Source of the DNA: an uncultured Eubacteriales bacterium
GTDB lineage: Bacteria; Bacillota; Clostridia; Oscillospirales; CAG-272
Assembly (NCBI GenBank): GCA_900549725.1
Contig: URPL01000001.1
Location: forward strand, 62,001-126,000
Direction: 5' to 3'
Length of the DNA stretch: 64,000 nucleotides
The notes below the pieces were generated by a model that did no database searches, was not told where the DNA came from, and saw only the letters and a program-made list of their open reading frames with translations. This document shows positions 25,164-33,107 of this stretch, piece by piece; position 1 is the first letter of the stretch; each line of letters begins with the position of its first letter. The position numbers and the translations under genes were made by a program.

Positions 25164-25192
25164 TTGACAAAGGCTGCCGAATTTGCTATACT
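25164..25192 (+). promoter_or_regulatory. Sigma-A promoter of the mgtE leader
   Basis: TTGACA, 17-nt spacer, TATACT. The start codon of mgtE lies about 260 nt downstream, leaving a long leader. Confidence 0.85.
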
Positions 25193-25228
25193 AAAGCTTG
25201 TAAAGCAAAAGAGAAAGAGGTGAACGGA

Positions 25229-25336
25229 ATGGACGCAGGAGGCAGTAGGAGCCAAGGCGCACCGGGGCGACGGCAATGGCAGCGCTTTGCGGGCGGACGC
25301 ATGTGTTTGTTCCGTTTGCAAAGAAGCATGCCATAA
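25229..25336 (+). CDS. Possible 35-aa ORF inside the mgtE leader
   Basis: ATG at 25229 preceded by GAAAGAGGTGAACGG, a usable ribosome binding site. The product is Gly/Arg-rich (SRSQGAPGRRQWQRF) and looks like no known protein. Its stop lies 6 nt before the terminator stem. It may be a leader peptide coupled to the attenuator, or chance in a GC-rich structured RNA. Confidence 0.25.
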   Translation: MDAGGSRSQGAPGRRQWQRFAGGRMCLFRLQRSMP

Positions 25337-25342
25337 CCTTTG

Positions 25343-25385
25343 CCCGCCGTTTTGTGTCAATTTCAGGACATGCGGCGGGGTTTTT
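25343..25385 (+). terminator. Terminator in the mgtE leader
   Basis: 7-bp GC stem CCCGCCG/CGGCGGG with a 23-nt loop, followed by GTTTTTG; 74 nt before the mgtE start. Confidence 0.6.
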
Positions 25386-25458
25386 GTACCCTTTTGCATG
25401 GCCCTATCCGAAAAACTGAGCGGCTTTGCCGCAAAAGAGCGAGAAGGGGGTCAAAGCG

Positions 25459-26826
25459 ATGGCAGAAGAAAAAATCGACGCGCTGCTTGAACTTTTGAAG
25501 CAGCGGAAATTCACACAGGTATATGACGAGCTCAAGGAAATGCGGCCGGAGGATATTGCGCCGCTGTTTGAGCAGATCGATATGCAGGACGCGGTGAAGC
25601 TGTTTCGGCTTTTGCCGAAAAGCCTTGCGGCGGATACCTTTGTGGAAATGGACAGCGAGCATCAGCAAAAGCTGATCGAGGCGTTCAGCGATACCGAGCT
25701 TAAAGCGATGCTGGATGAGATGTATGTCGACGATACGGTTGATATCATTGAGGAAATGCCGGCAAATGTCGTGCGCAGGATTCTGCGGCAATCGGACGCG
25801 CAGACGCGCAAAAACATCAACGAAATTCTGAATTACCCGAGCGACAGCGCGGGAAGCATCATGACGGTGGAATATGTGGATCTGCACCGCGGCATGACGG
25901 TTTCCAAAGCGCTGGACCACATTAAAAAAACCGGGCTTGACAAGGAAACGGTCTATACCTGCTATGTTATTGACCGGGACAGACACCTTGAGGGCATTGT
26001 CACGGTGCTGCAGATGCTGCTTGCCGACTGGAACGAGCCTGTTGAAAATCTGATGGATACCAATGTGATCTCCATTAACACGCTGCAGGACCGGGAGGAA
26101 GCCGCCAATATGCTGAACAAATACGGCTTTATGGCGCTGCCCGTGGTGGACAATGAAAACCGCCTGGTCGGTATCGTAACCTTCGATGACGCAATCGACG
26201 TTTTGACGGAAGAGGCGACAGAGGATATCGAAAAAATGGCGGCTATCGTGCCGAGCGATAAGCCCTATCTCAAAACGAGCGTATTTGAAATTTTCCGCAA
26301 GAGAATTCCGTGGCTTTTGCTGCTCATGATCTCCGCGACCTTTACGGGCAGCATCATTGCATCGTTTGAGGATCGGCTTGCCGTATGCACGGCGCTTGTT
26401 TCCTTTATCCCCATGCTGATGGATACCGGCGGAAACGCGGGCGGGCAGACCTCCGTGACGATTATCCGCGGGCTGGCGCTCGGCGAAATCACCTTCCCGG
26501 ATTTTTTCAGGGTGCTCTGGCGTGAGCTGCGCGTGGCGCTTTTGTGCGGCGTGACGCTGGCGGTATGCAATTTCGGCAAGATTCTTCTTGTTGACCGCAT
26601 GCTGATGCACAATGTGGGTATTACGCTGCTGGTGGATCTTTGCATTTGTCTGACGCTGGTTTGCGCGGTGCTGCTTGCAAAATTGGTGGGCTGCATTTTG
26701 CCCATGGCGGCAAAAAAGGTCGGCTTTGACCCCGCCGTGATGGCGTCTCCGTTTATCACGACCATTGTCGATGCGTTGACGCTGCTGGTCTATTTCGGGC
26801 TGGCGCAATGGCTGCTGCACATATAA
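25459..26826 (+). CDS. mgtE: Magnesium transporter MgtE
   Basis: Mg2+ channel/transporter of the inner membrane, 455 residues. Start at 25459 after GAGAAGGGGG; an upstream ATG at 25426 lacks a site. The N-terminal superhelical domain (residues 1-130, MRPEDIAPLFEQI) is followed by paired CBS domains (MTVEYVDLHRGMTVSKAL; LMDTNVISINTLQDREEA) that sense cytoplasmic Mg2+, then five membrane helices from residue ~280. The selectivity region is MLMDTGGNAGGQTS. All family elements are present and length is normal. Preceded by a terminator-containing leader, so transcription is probably Mg2+-controlled. Confidence 0.95.
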   Translation: MAEEKIDALLELLKQRKFTQVYDELKEMRPEDIAPLFEQIDMQDAVKLFRLLPKSLAADTFVEMDSEHQQKLIEAFSDTELKAMLDEMYVDDTVDIIEEMPANVVRRILRQSDAQTRKNINEILNYPSDSAGSIMTVEYVDLHRGMTVSKALDHIKKTGLDKETVYTCYVIDRDRHLEGIVTVLQMLLADWNEPVENLMDTNVISINTLQDREEAANMLNKYGFMALPVVDNENRLVGIVTFDDAIDVLTEEATEDIEKMAAIVPSDKPYLKTSVFEIFRKRIPWLLLLMISATFTGSIIASFEDRLAVCTALVSFIPMLMDTGGNAGGQTSVTIIRGLALGEITFPDFFRVLWRELRVALLCGVTLAVCNFGKILLVDRMLMHNVGITLLVDLCICLTLVCAVLLAKLVGCILPMAAKKVGFDPAVMASPFITTIVDALTLLVYFGLAQWLLHI

Positions 26827-26839
26827 AAAGCATTTTTGA

Positions 26840-26883
26840 GGCGTTTCCCCCTTTTGCAAGGGACGGAAGCGCCTTGTTTTTTG
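26840..26883 (+). terminator. Intrinsic terminator after mgtE
   Basis: Imperfect stem GGCGTTTCCCC / GGGACGGAAGCGCC, then TTGTTTTTT. Confidence 0.75.
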
Positions 26884-27000
26884 ATTTTTGATTGTATTTT
26901 TCGCTTTTCTTTAGGATAGCTTTAGCTTTGCGGGTATGCTGTAAGACAGAAGGAGAAAGCAGAGCTTTCCGAAAAATCGGCAGAAAGCGGGGAACAAGCA

Positions 27001-28833
27001 ATGAAAAAACAAATAAAAATCATGCAAAAAGCAACGAGCCTTGTGCTTTGCGGGCTGCTTTGCCCAGCTGCCATGCTCGGCAGCTGCGCTCAAAAAACAG
27101 AACAGGAGCAGACGGATTTTGCATACAGCGGCACACGCATTGTCGGGCAGGTGACAAAAATAGAGGATAAAACCGTTACCCTGACCTTGGGCGAACTGAC
27201 GGAAAGCGCGGCACCGGACACAGAGCAGGGCGCAAAGCCCGACGGGCAGGCGCCGGGGGATGAAAACGGGCAGCCGCCCGAGAAGCCGGACGGCGGGAGC
27301 GAAAGCGCGTCGGACGGAGAAGCCCAAAGCGACGAAAACGGGCAGCCGCCCGAGAAGCCGGACGGCGGGAGCGAAAACGCGCCGGGCGGGGAAGCTCCGA
27401 GCGGCGAAAACGGACAGCCGCCGGAAAAACCGGACGGCGCTGCGGGCACGCAAAGCTTTACCGCGGGGCAGGACAGCGTGACGGTGGGGCTGGGGGATGC
27501 TGCAGTTACGAAAAACGGCAGCAGCGTAACGGCGGATGCCATTGCCGTTGGCGATATTCTGCAGATCGAATTTGATGCAAGCGGCGCGACAAAGACCGTG
27601 ACGATTCTTTCTCTCGGTGCGGCATCGGGCGGCGGCGCGGCGGCGCAGGGAGACAGCGCAAATACGATTACCGAGGACGGCACCTATACCGATACGGTAT
27701 ATGCCTCAAGCGGCGATGATGAAAACGCGCTGCGTATTGACGGGGCAACGGTGACGCTTTCCGGCGTGACTGTCGAAAAGAATGCAGGTGCGACCTCCAA
27801 CACCGAAAACGGCGATTTTTACGGTGTGAACGCGGCGCTGCTCGCAACGGGCGGCGCAACGCTCACCCTGAAAAACGCAACGGTTACTTCCTCGGCACAA
27901 AACGGAAACGGCGTATTCAGCTACGGCAGCGGCACGACGGTGAATGTCAGCGACAGCACCATTACGACAACCGCCGACAATTCCGGCGGCATTCAGACGA
28001 CGGGCGGCGGCACGACGAATGCAGAAAATCTGACGGTGACGACGGGCGGAAATTCTTCCGCGGCAATCCGCTCCGACCGCGGCGGCGGAACGGTGAATGT
28101 AAGCGGCGGCAGCTATGTATCAAACGGATATAACTCCCCGACGGTGTATTCCACGGCGCAAATTTCCGTGAAAAACGCGACGCTCACTGCGAACAATTCC
28201 GAGTCGCTTGTGATTGAGGGAGAGAATTCCATTGCACTTGAAAACTGCACGGTCAGCGGCAATATGAGCGACGACAAGGGCACAAGCTCCGATGAAAATG
28301 TGCACAATGTGATGATTTATCAATCCATGTCGGGAGACGCAAAGGTCGGCACCTCCGTCTTTTCCATGAGCGGCGGCAGTCTGACAGCGAAAAACGGCGA
28401 TCAGTTTTATATCACAAACACCCGTTGTGAGCTGACGCTTTGCGGCGTGCGCCTGACCAGTGAGGATGTGGACGGCGTGCTGCTGCGCGTTGCCGGCAAT
28501 TCCGCATCGCACGGATGGGGCACGGCGGGGCAAAACGGCGCGCAGGTTATCTTTATCGCGGACGGGCAGACGCTTTCCGGCGATATTGTTGTGGATAGCA
28601 TATCAACGCTTACCATGACTCTGAAAAACGGCAGCGATTTTACCGGCGTCGTGCAGATCATTGAAAACGCCGAGGGCGGCGCGGCTGTGGAAAACAATGT
28701 CTCGGTTACGGTGGAGCAGGGCTGCACCTGGACGCTGACGGGCGACTGCACGCTGACGAGCCTTGAAAACAACGGTACGATCAATTTCGGCGGCTATACC
28801 ATAACCCTGGCGGACGGCACGGTGCTGCGCTGA
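27001..28833 (+). CDS. Exported lipoprotein-like beta-helix protein with repeated PPEKPDG linker
   Basis: 610 residues. Signal region with a possible lipobox (AAMLGSC, Cys near residue 28). Residues ~35-60 and ~155-205 form one split small beta domain (IVGQVTKIEDKTVTLTLG; AIAVGDILQIEF), interrupted by a linker with 2.5 copies of a 24-residue unit (ENGQPPEKPDGGSE). Residues ~225-600 are Gly/Asn/Thr-rich short strands of a parallel beta-helix (LRIDGATVTLSGVTVEKNAG; GIQTTGGGTTNAENLTV). No catalytic motif recognised. It is followed 46 nt later by another exported beta-helix protein with a similar Pro/Gly linker, so they may act together on a polysaccharide or in adhesion. Confidence 0.75.
   Translation: MKKQIKIMQKATSLVLCGLLCPAAMLGSCAQKTEQEQTDFAYSGTRIVGQVTKIEDKTVTLTLGELTESAAPDTEQGAKPDGQAPGDENGQPPEKPDGGSESASDGEAQSDENGQPPEKPDGGSENAPGGEAPSGENGQPPEKPDGAAGTQSFTAGQDSVTVGLGDAAVTKNGSSVTADAIAVGDILQIEFDASGATKTVTILSLGAASGGGAAAQGDSANTITEDGTYTDTVYASSGDDENALRIDGATVTLSGVTVEKNAGATSNTENGDFYGVNAALLATGGATLTLKNATVTSSAQNGNGVFSYGSGTTVNVSDSTITTTADNSGGIQTTGGGTTNAENLTVTTGGNSSAAIRSDRGGGTVNVSGGSYVSNGYNSPTVYSTAQISVKNATLTANNSESLVIEGENSIALENCTVSGNMSDDKGTSSDENVHNVMIYQSMSGDAKVGTSVFSMSGGSLTAKNGDQFYITNTRCELTLCGVRLTSEDVDGVLLRVAGNSASHGWGTAGQNGAQVIFIADGQTLSGDIVVDSISTLTMTLKNGSDFTGVVQIIENAEGGAAVENNVSVTVEQGCTWTLTGDCTLTSLENNGTINFGGYTITLADGTVLR
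27259..27438 (+). repeat. 72-bp tandem repeat (2.5 copies) in the lipoprotein linker
   Basis: Units begin at 27259, 27331 and 27403. The first two are nearly identical over their first 43 bp and each encodes ENGQPPEKPDGGSE plus a variable acidic part; the third is truncated and more diverged (cggacag, ccggaa). In-frame expansion or contraction would change linker length without breaking the protein. Confidence 0.85.
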
Positions 28834-28879
28834 GAAAACGGCAGCCGACTCATGAAAAAGGAAGAAAGGAAGAAATGCC

Positions 28880-30658
28880 ATGAAACAAACGAATTGGAAA
28901 CAACGCGCCCTTGCAGGGCTGCTTGCCCTTGTGCTGTGCTTCGCGTTTGCACCGCTTTCCTCATTTGCGGCAGAGGAATATGATACGCAGGGCGCAACCG
29001 TGTTCCTGTTTTCGGACGGCGGAATTTCGGTGAACAAGGGAAACTATGAGGGATATCAAATCAGCGGCACGGCGCTCACAATCAGCGAAGGCGGCACCTA
29101 TGTGCTAAGCGGCAGCTGCGCGGATGGCTCGGTGACGGTGAAGAAGGGAACAAAGGGTGTGACGCTTGTGCTTGAGGGCATTTCTCTGACAAGCGCCGAC
29201 ACGGCCCCCCTGTGCTTCAATAAATCAACCGAGGTGACGGTGGTGGTTGCCTCGGGTACGCAGAACACCCTTTCGGACAGCGAAAAGAACAACGACGATA
29301 CCTATCCGGAAAATGAAAGGGCGGAAAACGCCGTGCTCAAATGCAAGGATGGATCAGCGGTCACCCTTTGCGGCGGCGGAGCGCTGAGCCTGAGTGCAAA
29401 CGGGAAAAACGGGATCAAATCCGGCGCATCGACGGAGGAAGAGGGGGAAGCCTCCCTGACGATTCGGCAGCTCACACTCAATATCACGGCGCAGGTGAAC
29501 GATGCGATCAATGCGGAGCAGCTGCTGCAGATAGAAAGCGGCACGCTGAACATTACCGCTGCGGATGATGCCATACACTGCGACCGGGTGATGCAGATCG
29601 GCGCAAAGGAAACGGCAGGCCCGACGATCAACATCACGCAATGCTATGAGGGGCTGGAGGCGGCAGAGCTGAATATTCTTTCCGGCAAAATTTCCGTCGT
29701 CTCTACCGACGATTGTCTCAATGCCGCGAATTCCGATCTTTCGGACTATGCCTTTTCCATGCATATCTCGGGCGGTACGATCACGGCATATTCTTCCGAC
29801 GGGGACGGCTTTGATTCCAACGGCACATTGACGATTTCCGGCGGAGCGGTTACGGTGTTTACGGCGAATACGGCGGATAACGAGCCGTTGGATGCGGACG
29901 GAGCGATTACCATCAGCGGCGGCGTGGTGCTTGCGGCGGGCGGCAGCAGCGGCATGGGCACGCAGCTTGCGGCAGAGCAGCCCTGTGTTATTTTCGGCAG
30001 CTCTTTCGGCGGATTTTCCGGTATGACGGGCGGACAAATGCCCACCGGCACGGCGCCAAACGGCGAGGCGCCGAGCGGCGGCGCGCAGCCTCCGCAGATG
30101 CCGGAGGGTTCAGGCGGCGAAAGCGATCAACAGCCGCCGCAAATGCCAAGCGGAGAAAACGGCACGGAGCAAAGCGGGAAAGAGAATAACAGTGCAAAGC
30201 GCCAAGACATGCCGGGCGGGCAAGGCGGACAGACCTTCGGCGGCAGCACGCTTGTGCAAAAGGGCGAAACGCTCAGCATTGCGGATGCCTCCGGAGATAC
30301 TTTATGCAGCACAGAGGCGCCATGCAATGTGAGCTATGTGCTTTTCAGCGCCGCGGCGCTGAATGAGCAGGAAAGCTATACGCTGAGTGCAAACGGGACC
30401 TCCGCCGCACAGGCGCAGGCGCAAAGCGGCTCGATTTCCGACGGCGCGGGGCAGGGCGCCCGCCCGGGCGGGCAGCCGGGCGGCATGGAAAATTCCGGGC
30501 AAAGCGATTCCGGCAACGCGGAGTCCACAGAGCAAGCGGGGAGCAAGGCGCTTGATTTTCGGCGCACCTGGTGGCTATTTGCGCTGTGTATTCTCGGCGG
30601 CGCGGCGGTTGCATCTCTTTGCACCGTTTTGATTTTGAAAAAGAAAGCGGCAAAATAA
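28880..30658 (+). CDS. Cthe_2159-like carbohydrate-binding beta-helix protein, membrane anchored
   Basis: 592 residues. Signal peptide (LAGLLALVLCFAFAPLSSFA). Residues ~30-370 match the plan of the DUF4353/Cthe_2159 family: GGTYVLSGSCADGSVTV, TLSDSEKNNDDTYPENERAENA, NGIKSGAST, NITAADDAIHCD, YEGLEAAELNI, STDDCLNAANSD, DGDGFDSNGTLTISGG. Cthe_2159 is a right-handed beta-helix that binds cellulose and polygalacturonate with Ca2+. A Pro/Gly/Gln-rich linker (residues ~380-460) leads to a second small domain and a C-terminal helix WWLFALCILGGAAVASLCTV with KKKAAK tail. GAAAGGAAG precedes the ATG; terminator follows. Confidence 0.85.
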   Translation: MKQTNWKQRALAGLLALVLCFAFAPLSSFAAEEYDTQGATVFLFSDGGISVNKGNYEGYQISGTALTISEGGTYVLSGSCADGSVTVKKGTKGVTLVLEGISLTSADTAPLCFNKSTEVTVVVASGTQNTLSDSEKNNDDTYPENERAENAVLKCKDGSAVTLCGGGALSLSANGKNGIKSGASTEEEGEASLTIRQLTLNITAQVNDAINAEQLLQIESGTLNITAADDAIHCDRVMQIGAKETAGPTINITQCYEGLEAAELNILSGKISVVSTDDCLNAANSDLSDYAFSMHISGGTITAYSSDGDGFDSNGTLTISGGAVTVFTANTADNEPLDADGAITISGGVVLAAGGSSGMGTQLAAEQPCVIFGSSFGGFSGMTGGQMPTGTAPNGEAPSGGAQPPQMPEGSGGESDQQPPQMPSGENGTEQSGKENNSAKRQDMPGGQGGQTFGGSTLVQKGETLSIADASGDTLCSTEAPCNVSYVLFSAAALNEQESYTLSANGTSAAQAQAQSGSISDGAGQGARPGGQPGGMENSGQSDSGNAESTEQAGSKALDFRRTWWLFALCILGGAAVASLCTVLILKKKAAK

Positions 30659-30667
30659 CGGCGAAAA

Positions 30668-30703
30668 GGCGATGCGCGTTCTTTGCGCATCGCCCGCCTT
30701 TTT
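30668..30703 (+). terminator. Intrinsic terminator after the Cthe_2159-like gene
   Basis: Perfect 10-bp stem GGCGATGCGC / GCGCATCGCC, 7-nt loop, then CGCCTTTTT. Confidence 0.85.
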
Positions 30704-30716
30704 GCAAAAGGACAGC

Positions 30717-30745
30717 TTTACAAGCGCCGCGGCACTTGGTATAAT
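30717..30745 (+). promoter_or_regulatory. Sigma-A promoter of the TIM-barrel gene
   Basis: TTTACA, 17-nt spacer, TATAAT; 25 nt before the start codon. Confidence 0.8.
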
Positions 30746-30769
30746 AAAGGTGATTGGAGGGCAAAAAGG

Positions 30770-31600
30770 ATGACGCTCGGAATCTATTATGAACACATGC
30801 TTGCGGCGGCGCGGCAGCGGGAAGCGACGCTGCCCGCGCTCTGCGCGAAGGTGCGCGCACTCGGCTATGAAGCGGTTGCGCCGCAGGCGGCGCATATTAT
30901 GCGCGACGAAGGGCTTTTGCCCATGCTTTCCTCCGCGGGGCTGCAGGCGGAGGGCATCTATGAGCGCTTTTTGTTTGAAGACAAGGCACAGACGGCGCAG
31001 CAGACGGCACAGGTGCTTGCCGCAAGTGAGCGGGCGGGGGCGCGGTATCTGCTTGCGGTTTTGCCGATGCTGCGCGCCGGGGAGACAGACCGAAACGGCG
31101 CGCTCTATGCCCGCAGAAGAGATATGCTTGCAACCGGGCTTGAAACACTCTGCGCGCAGGCGGCGCAATGCGGTATCACGGTGCTTTTGGAGCCGTTTGA
31201 TTCTCTTTTCTCTCCGAGCGCTCATGCGGCGGAGCTTTTGTGGTATTTTGCGCGCGTGGAAGGGCTTTTTTGCGCATTTGATACGGGCAACCCCGTTGTG
31301 TGCGGAGAAGATGCGGAAAAAATTCTGCCGACGCTTCTGCCTTATATCCGCATTGTGCATGCCAAGGACCGCGCTTTTTGCGACAACGGCATGCCCGGAA
31401 AGCAAACGGCATCGGGCAAAAAGGTCTATCCGGCTGCGGTCGGCAGGGGGGATCTGCCGCTTGCAGGCATTTTCAAAACGCTGCAGCAAAGCAGCTTTGA
31501 CGGCGCGGTGTTTGCCGAACATTTCGACCATGCGGACGAAATGGGCGCAATGGAGGATTCGGCGCGGTTTTTGCGTGCGGAGCTGTTCAAAAATGCATAA
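30770..31600 (+). CDS. Sugar phosphate isomerase/epimerase-like TIM-barrel protein
   Basis: 276 residues, cytoplasmic. Start at 30770, after TTGGAGGGCAAAAAGG. Family marks of the xylose-isomerase-like (AP-endonuclease 2) barrel are VRALGYEAVAPQAAH, ITVLLEPFDSLFSPSAHAAELL, FCAFDTGNPVV, IRIVHAKDR, AAVGRGDLPLAGIFKTL and GAVFAEHFDH; the Glu, Asp, His and Glu that bind the metal can be placed in EPF, DTGN, HAKD and AEH. The substrate is not determinable. It has its own promoter and terminator, and lies near the D-allose genes, but nothing ties it to them. Confidence 0.8.
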   Translation: MTLGIYYEHMLAAARQREATLPALCAKVRALGYEAVAPQAAHIMRDEGLLPMLSSAGLQAEGIYERFLFEDKAQTAQQTAQVLAASERAGARYLLAVLPMLRAGETDRNGALYARRRDMLATGLETLCAQAAQCGITVLLEPFDSLFSPSAHAAELLWYFARVEGLFCAFDTGNPVVCGEDAEKILPTLLPYIRIVHAKDRAFCDNGMPGKQTASGKKVYPAAVGRGDLPLAGIFKTLQQSSFDGAVFAEHFDHADEMGAMEDSARFLRAELFKNA

Positions 31601-31618
31601 GCAATGCCCGGGGCGGGA

Positions 31619-31658
31619 AAACTGGCACAGTGCAAATACCGTGCCGGTTCTTTTTTTG
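31619..31658 (+). terminator. Intrinsic terminator after the TIM-barrel gene
   Basis: Stem AACTGGCAC / GTGCCGGTT with one G-T pair, then CTTTTTTT. The rest of the 31601-31868 interval shows no gene. Confidence 0.8.
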
Positions 31659-31868
31659 CGGGAAGAAGCCGCTTGCGAAAATGATTACCCAAAAACGACC
31701 GTGATTTTTTGCGAAAAAGGGAAACGAAAAAATCAGCATGCGGCGCAAAGGAGCCGTTTTGCCGCTGCTTTTTCGCGAACCGGCACCAATTTGTTGTTAT
31801 TTTGCACAAAAATGCGTGGTGCTCGCTTGTTGAATCTTACAAAATTACGAATTTCGACACAGTTCCAC

Positions 31869-31897
31869 TTGACATTTTGCACTGTATGCTGTATTCT
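31869..31897 (+). promoter_or_regulatory. Sigma-A promoter of the LacI-family regulator
   Basis: TTGACA, 17-nt spacer, TATTCT; 50 nt before the GTG start codon. Confidence 0.75.
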
Positions 31898-31908
31898 ATA
31901 CGCGTAGG

Positions 31909-31920
31909 GTAAACGATTAC
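31909..31920 (+). promoter_or_regulatory. LacI/CcpA-type operator at the regulator promoter
   Basis: GTAAACGATTAC, an imperfect palindrome with the central CG typical of LacI-family sites, lying at about +5 of the transcript. A related palindrome precedes alsA, which suggests autoregulation; a CcpA cre site is the alternative. Confidence 0.6.
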
Positions 31921-31947
31921 TCAATCCAATGCATCGCGGAGAACACA

Positions 31948-32949
31948 GTGGAGCACAAAAACATTTCCATGATGGATATTGCACGCATGTCGGGTGTATC
32001 CATTGCAACGGTATCGAGGGTCCTCAATAAGACCGGCCGTTATTCTGCCAAAACCGAGCAGAGAGTGATGGAGGTGGTGGAGCAGACCAAATATTCCATC
32101 AATCCGAATGCGCAGGGGCTTCGAACCAACCGGACCAAGACCATCGGCGTGGTGATCCCGGATATCACCAACGAATACTTCTCTCATATCGTGCGTGCGA
32201 TTGAGGCGGCAATCATGCCGTATGAATACAATGTGTTTGTGTGCGACAGCAATGAAAATGCGGTGTATGAGGATCATCACCTGGCATCCCTTGCGGCTAA
32301 GGGCGTTGACGGCATCATATACATCAGCACGCGCAAGACCGCACAGGATATTGCGGGCGATTTTTCGATTCCCGTGGTGTATATCGACCGAAGCCCCGGC
32401 GTGGACAATAACTGTGTGACCTCGGATAACCGCCAGGGTGGCTATCTTGCCACAAAGGAACTGATTGACAAAGGCTGCAGACAGATCGTGCTGGTGCGTG
32501 ATAAAAACTTTTTCTCCACGGTCAACGACCGCGTGAAAGGCTTTCTGCGGGCGCACCGCAAGGCGGGGCTGCAGGTTGACGACAGACGCATTCTTTCCTG
32601 CAATGTGGATTATGAGCAGGCGCGTGCGGCGATTACAGGGCTGATTGCGCGGCAGGTTCCCTTTGACGGTGTTTTCTGCACAACGGATATCATGGCGTTG
32701 GGAGTTTTGCGCGGGTTGCTGGAAAATGGGCTGCGCGTGCCGCAGGATGTGAAGCTTTGCGGCTTTGACGGCATCACACATACCAAAATTTCGCACCCGT
32801 CGATTACCACGGTGGTGCAGGATACAAAGGTGCTGGGCGAGCAGGCTGTGAAACTGCTCATGGAGCTGATTGAAAATCCGCAGGCGAAGAATAAGGAATA
32901 TCAGATTCCCGTTACGCTGGAGGAGAGAGAAAGTACGGCGACGCAGTAA
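31948..32949 (+). CDS. LacI-family transcriptional regulator of the D-allose locus
   Basis: 333 residues, GTG start with CGCGGAGAAC upstream. The N-terminal HTH (MMDIARMSGVSIATVSRVLN) and hinge helix (NPNAQGLRTNRTKTIGVVIP) are canonical. The effector domain has the periplasmic-binding fold (NEYFSHIVRAIEAAI; VDGIIYIST; CTTDIMALGVLRGL; GFDGITHTKISHPSITTV). It likely binds D-allose or a phosphate ester and represses the genes downstream. In Escherichia coli the als regulator is of a different family (RpiR/AlsR), so control here is a separate invention. A terminator-like hairpin follows, so alsA probably has its own promoter. Confidence 0.9.
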   Translation: MEHKNISMMDIARMSGVSIATVSRVLNKTGRYSAKTEQRVMEVVEQTKYSINPNAQGLRTNRTKTIGVVIPDITNEYFSHIVRAIEAAIMPYEYNVFVCDSNENAVYEDHHLASLAAKGVDGIIYISTRKTAQDIAGDFSIPVVYIDRSPGVDNNCVTSDNRQGGYLATKELIDKGCRQIVLVRDKNFFSTVNDRVKGFLRAHRKAGLQVDDRRILSCNVDYEQARAAITGLIARQVPFDGVFCTTDIMALGVLRGLLENGLRVPQDVKLCGFDGITHTKISHPSITTVVQDTKVLGEQAVKLLMELIENPQAKNKEYQIPVTLEERESTATQ

Positions 32950-32979
32950 AACATCACCAAAAAAACAAAAAAGAAAACC

Positions 32980-33016
32980 GGGAGAGCAGATCAAAAAGAG
33001 TCTCCCATCTTTTTTC
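32980..33016 (+). terminator. Terminator after the LacI-family gene
   Basis: GGGAGA / TCTCCC stem with 15-nt loop, then ATCTTTTTT. Confidence 0.6.
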
Positions 33017-33025
33017 GACAAAAAT

Positions 33026-33037
33026 GTAAAGGTTTAC
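33026..33037 (+). promoter_or_regulatory. LacI-type operator upstream of alsA
   Basis: Perfect palindrome GTAAAGGTTTAC up to its GG centre, 70 nt before alsA. It shares GTAAA...TTAC with the site before the regulator gene. The promoter itself was not identified with confidence. Confidence 0.6.
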
Positions 33038-33107
33038 CCAAACAATCGACAAAAAACAGCATAGCAAAAACAGAGCCGGGAAAACGGCTTTGAAGGAAGG
33101 AGAACCA

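Larger units (their letters stand above)
25199..25385 (+). promoter_or_regulatory. mgtE 5' leader with terminator; candidate Mg2+-sensing attenuator
   Basis: About 190 nt of structured, GC-rich leader between a consensus promoter and an intrinsic terminator (stem CCCGCCG/CGGCGGG at 25343-25379 followed by TTTTTG). Many Firmicute mgtE genes are controlled by an M-box (ykoK) riboswitch ending in such a terminator. Fragments such as AGAGGTGA and GGCAATGG recall the M-box, but the full consensus could not be matched by eye, so the aptamer class is not established. Confidence 0.45.

Noticed and set aside
30770..31600. TIM-barrel isomerase as part of the D-allose pathway
   Set aside because: It has its own promoter and terminator, and the allose route is already complete with rpiB, alsE and alsK.
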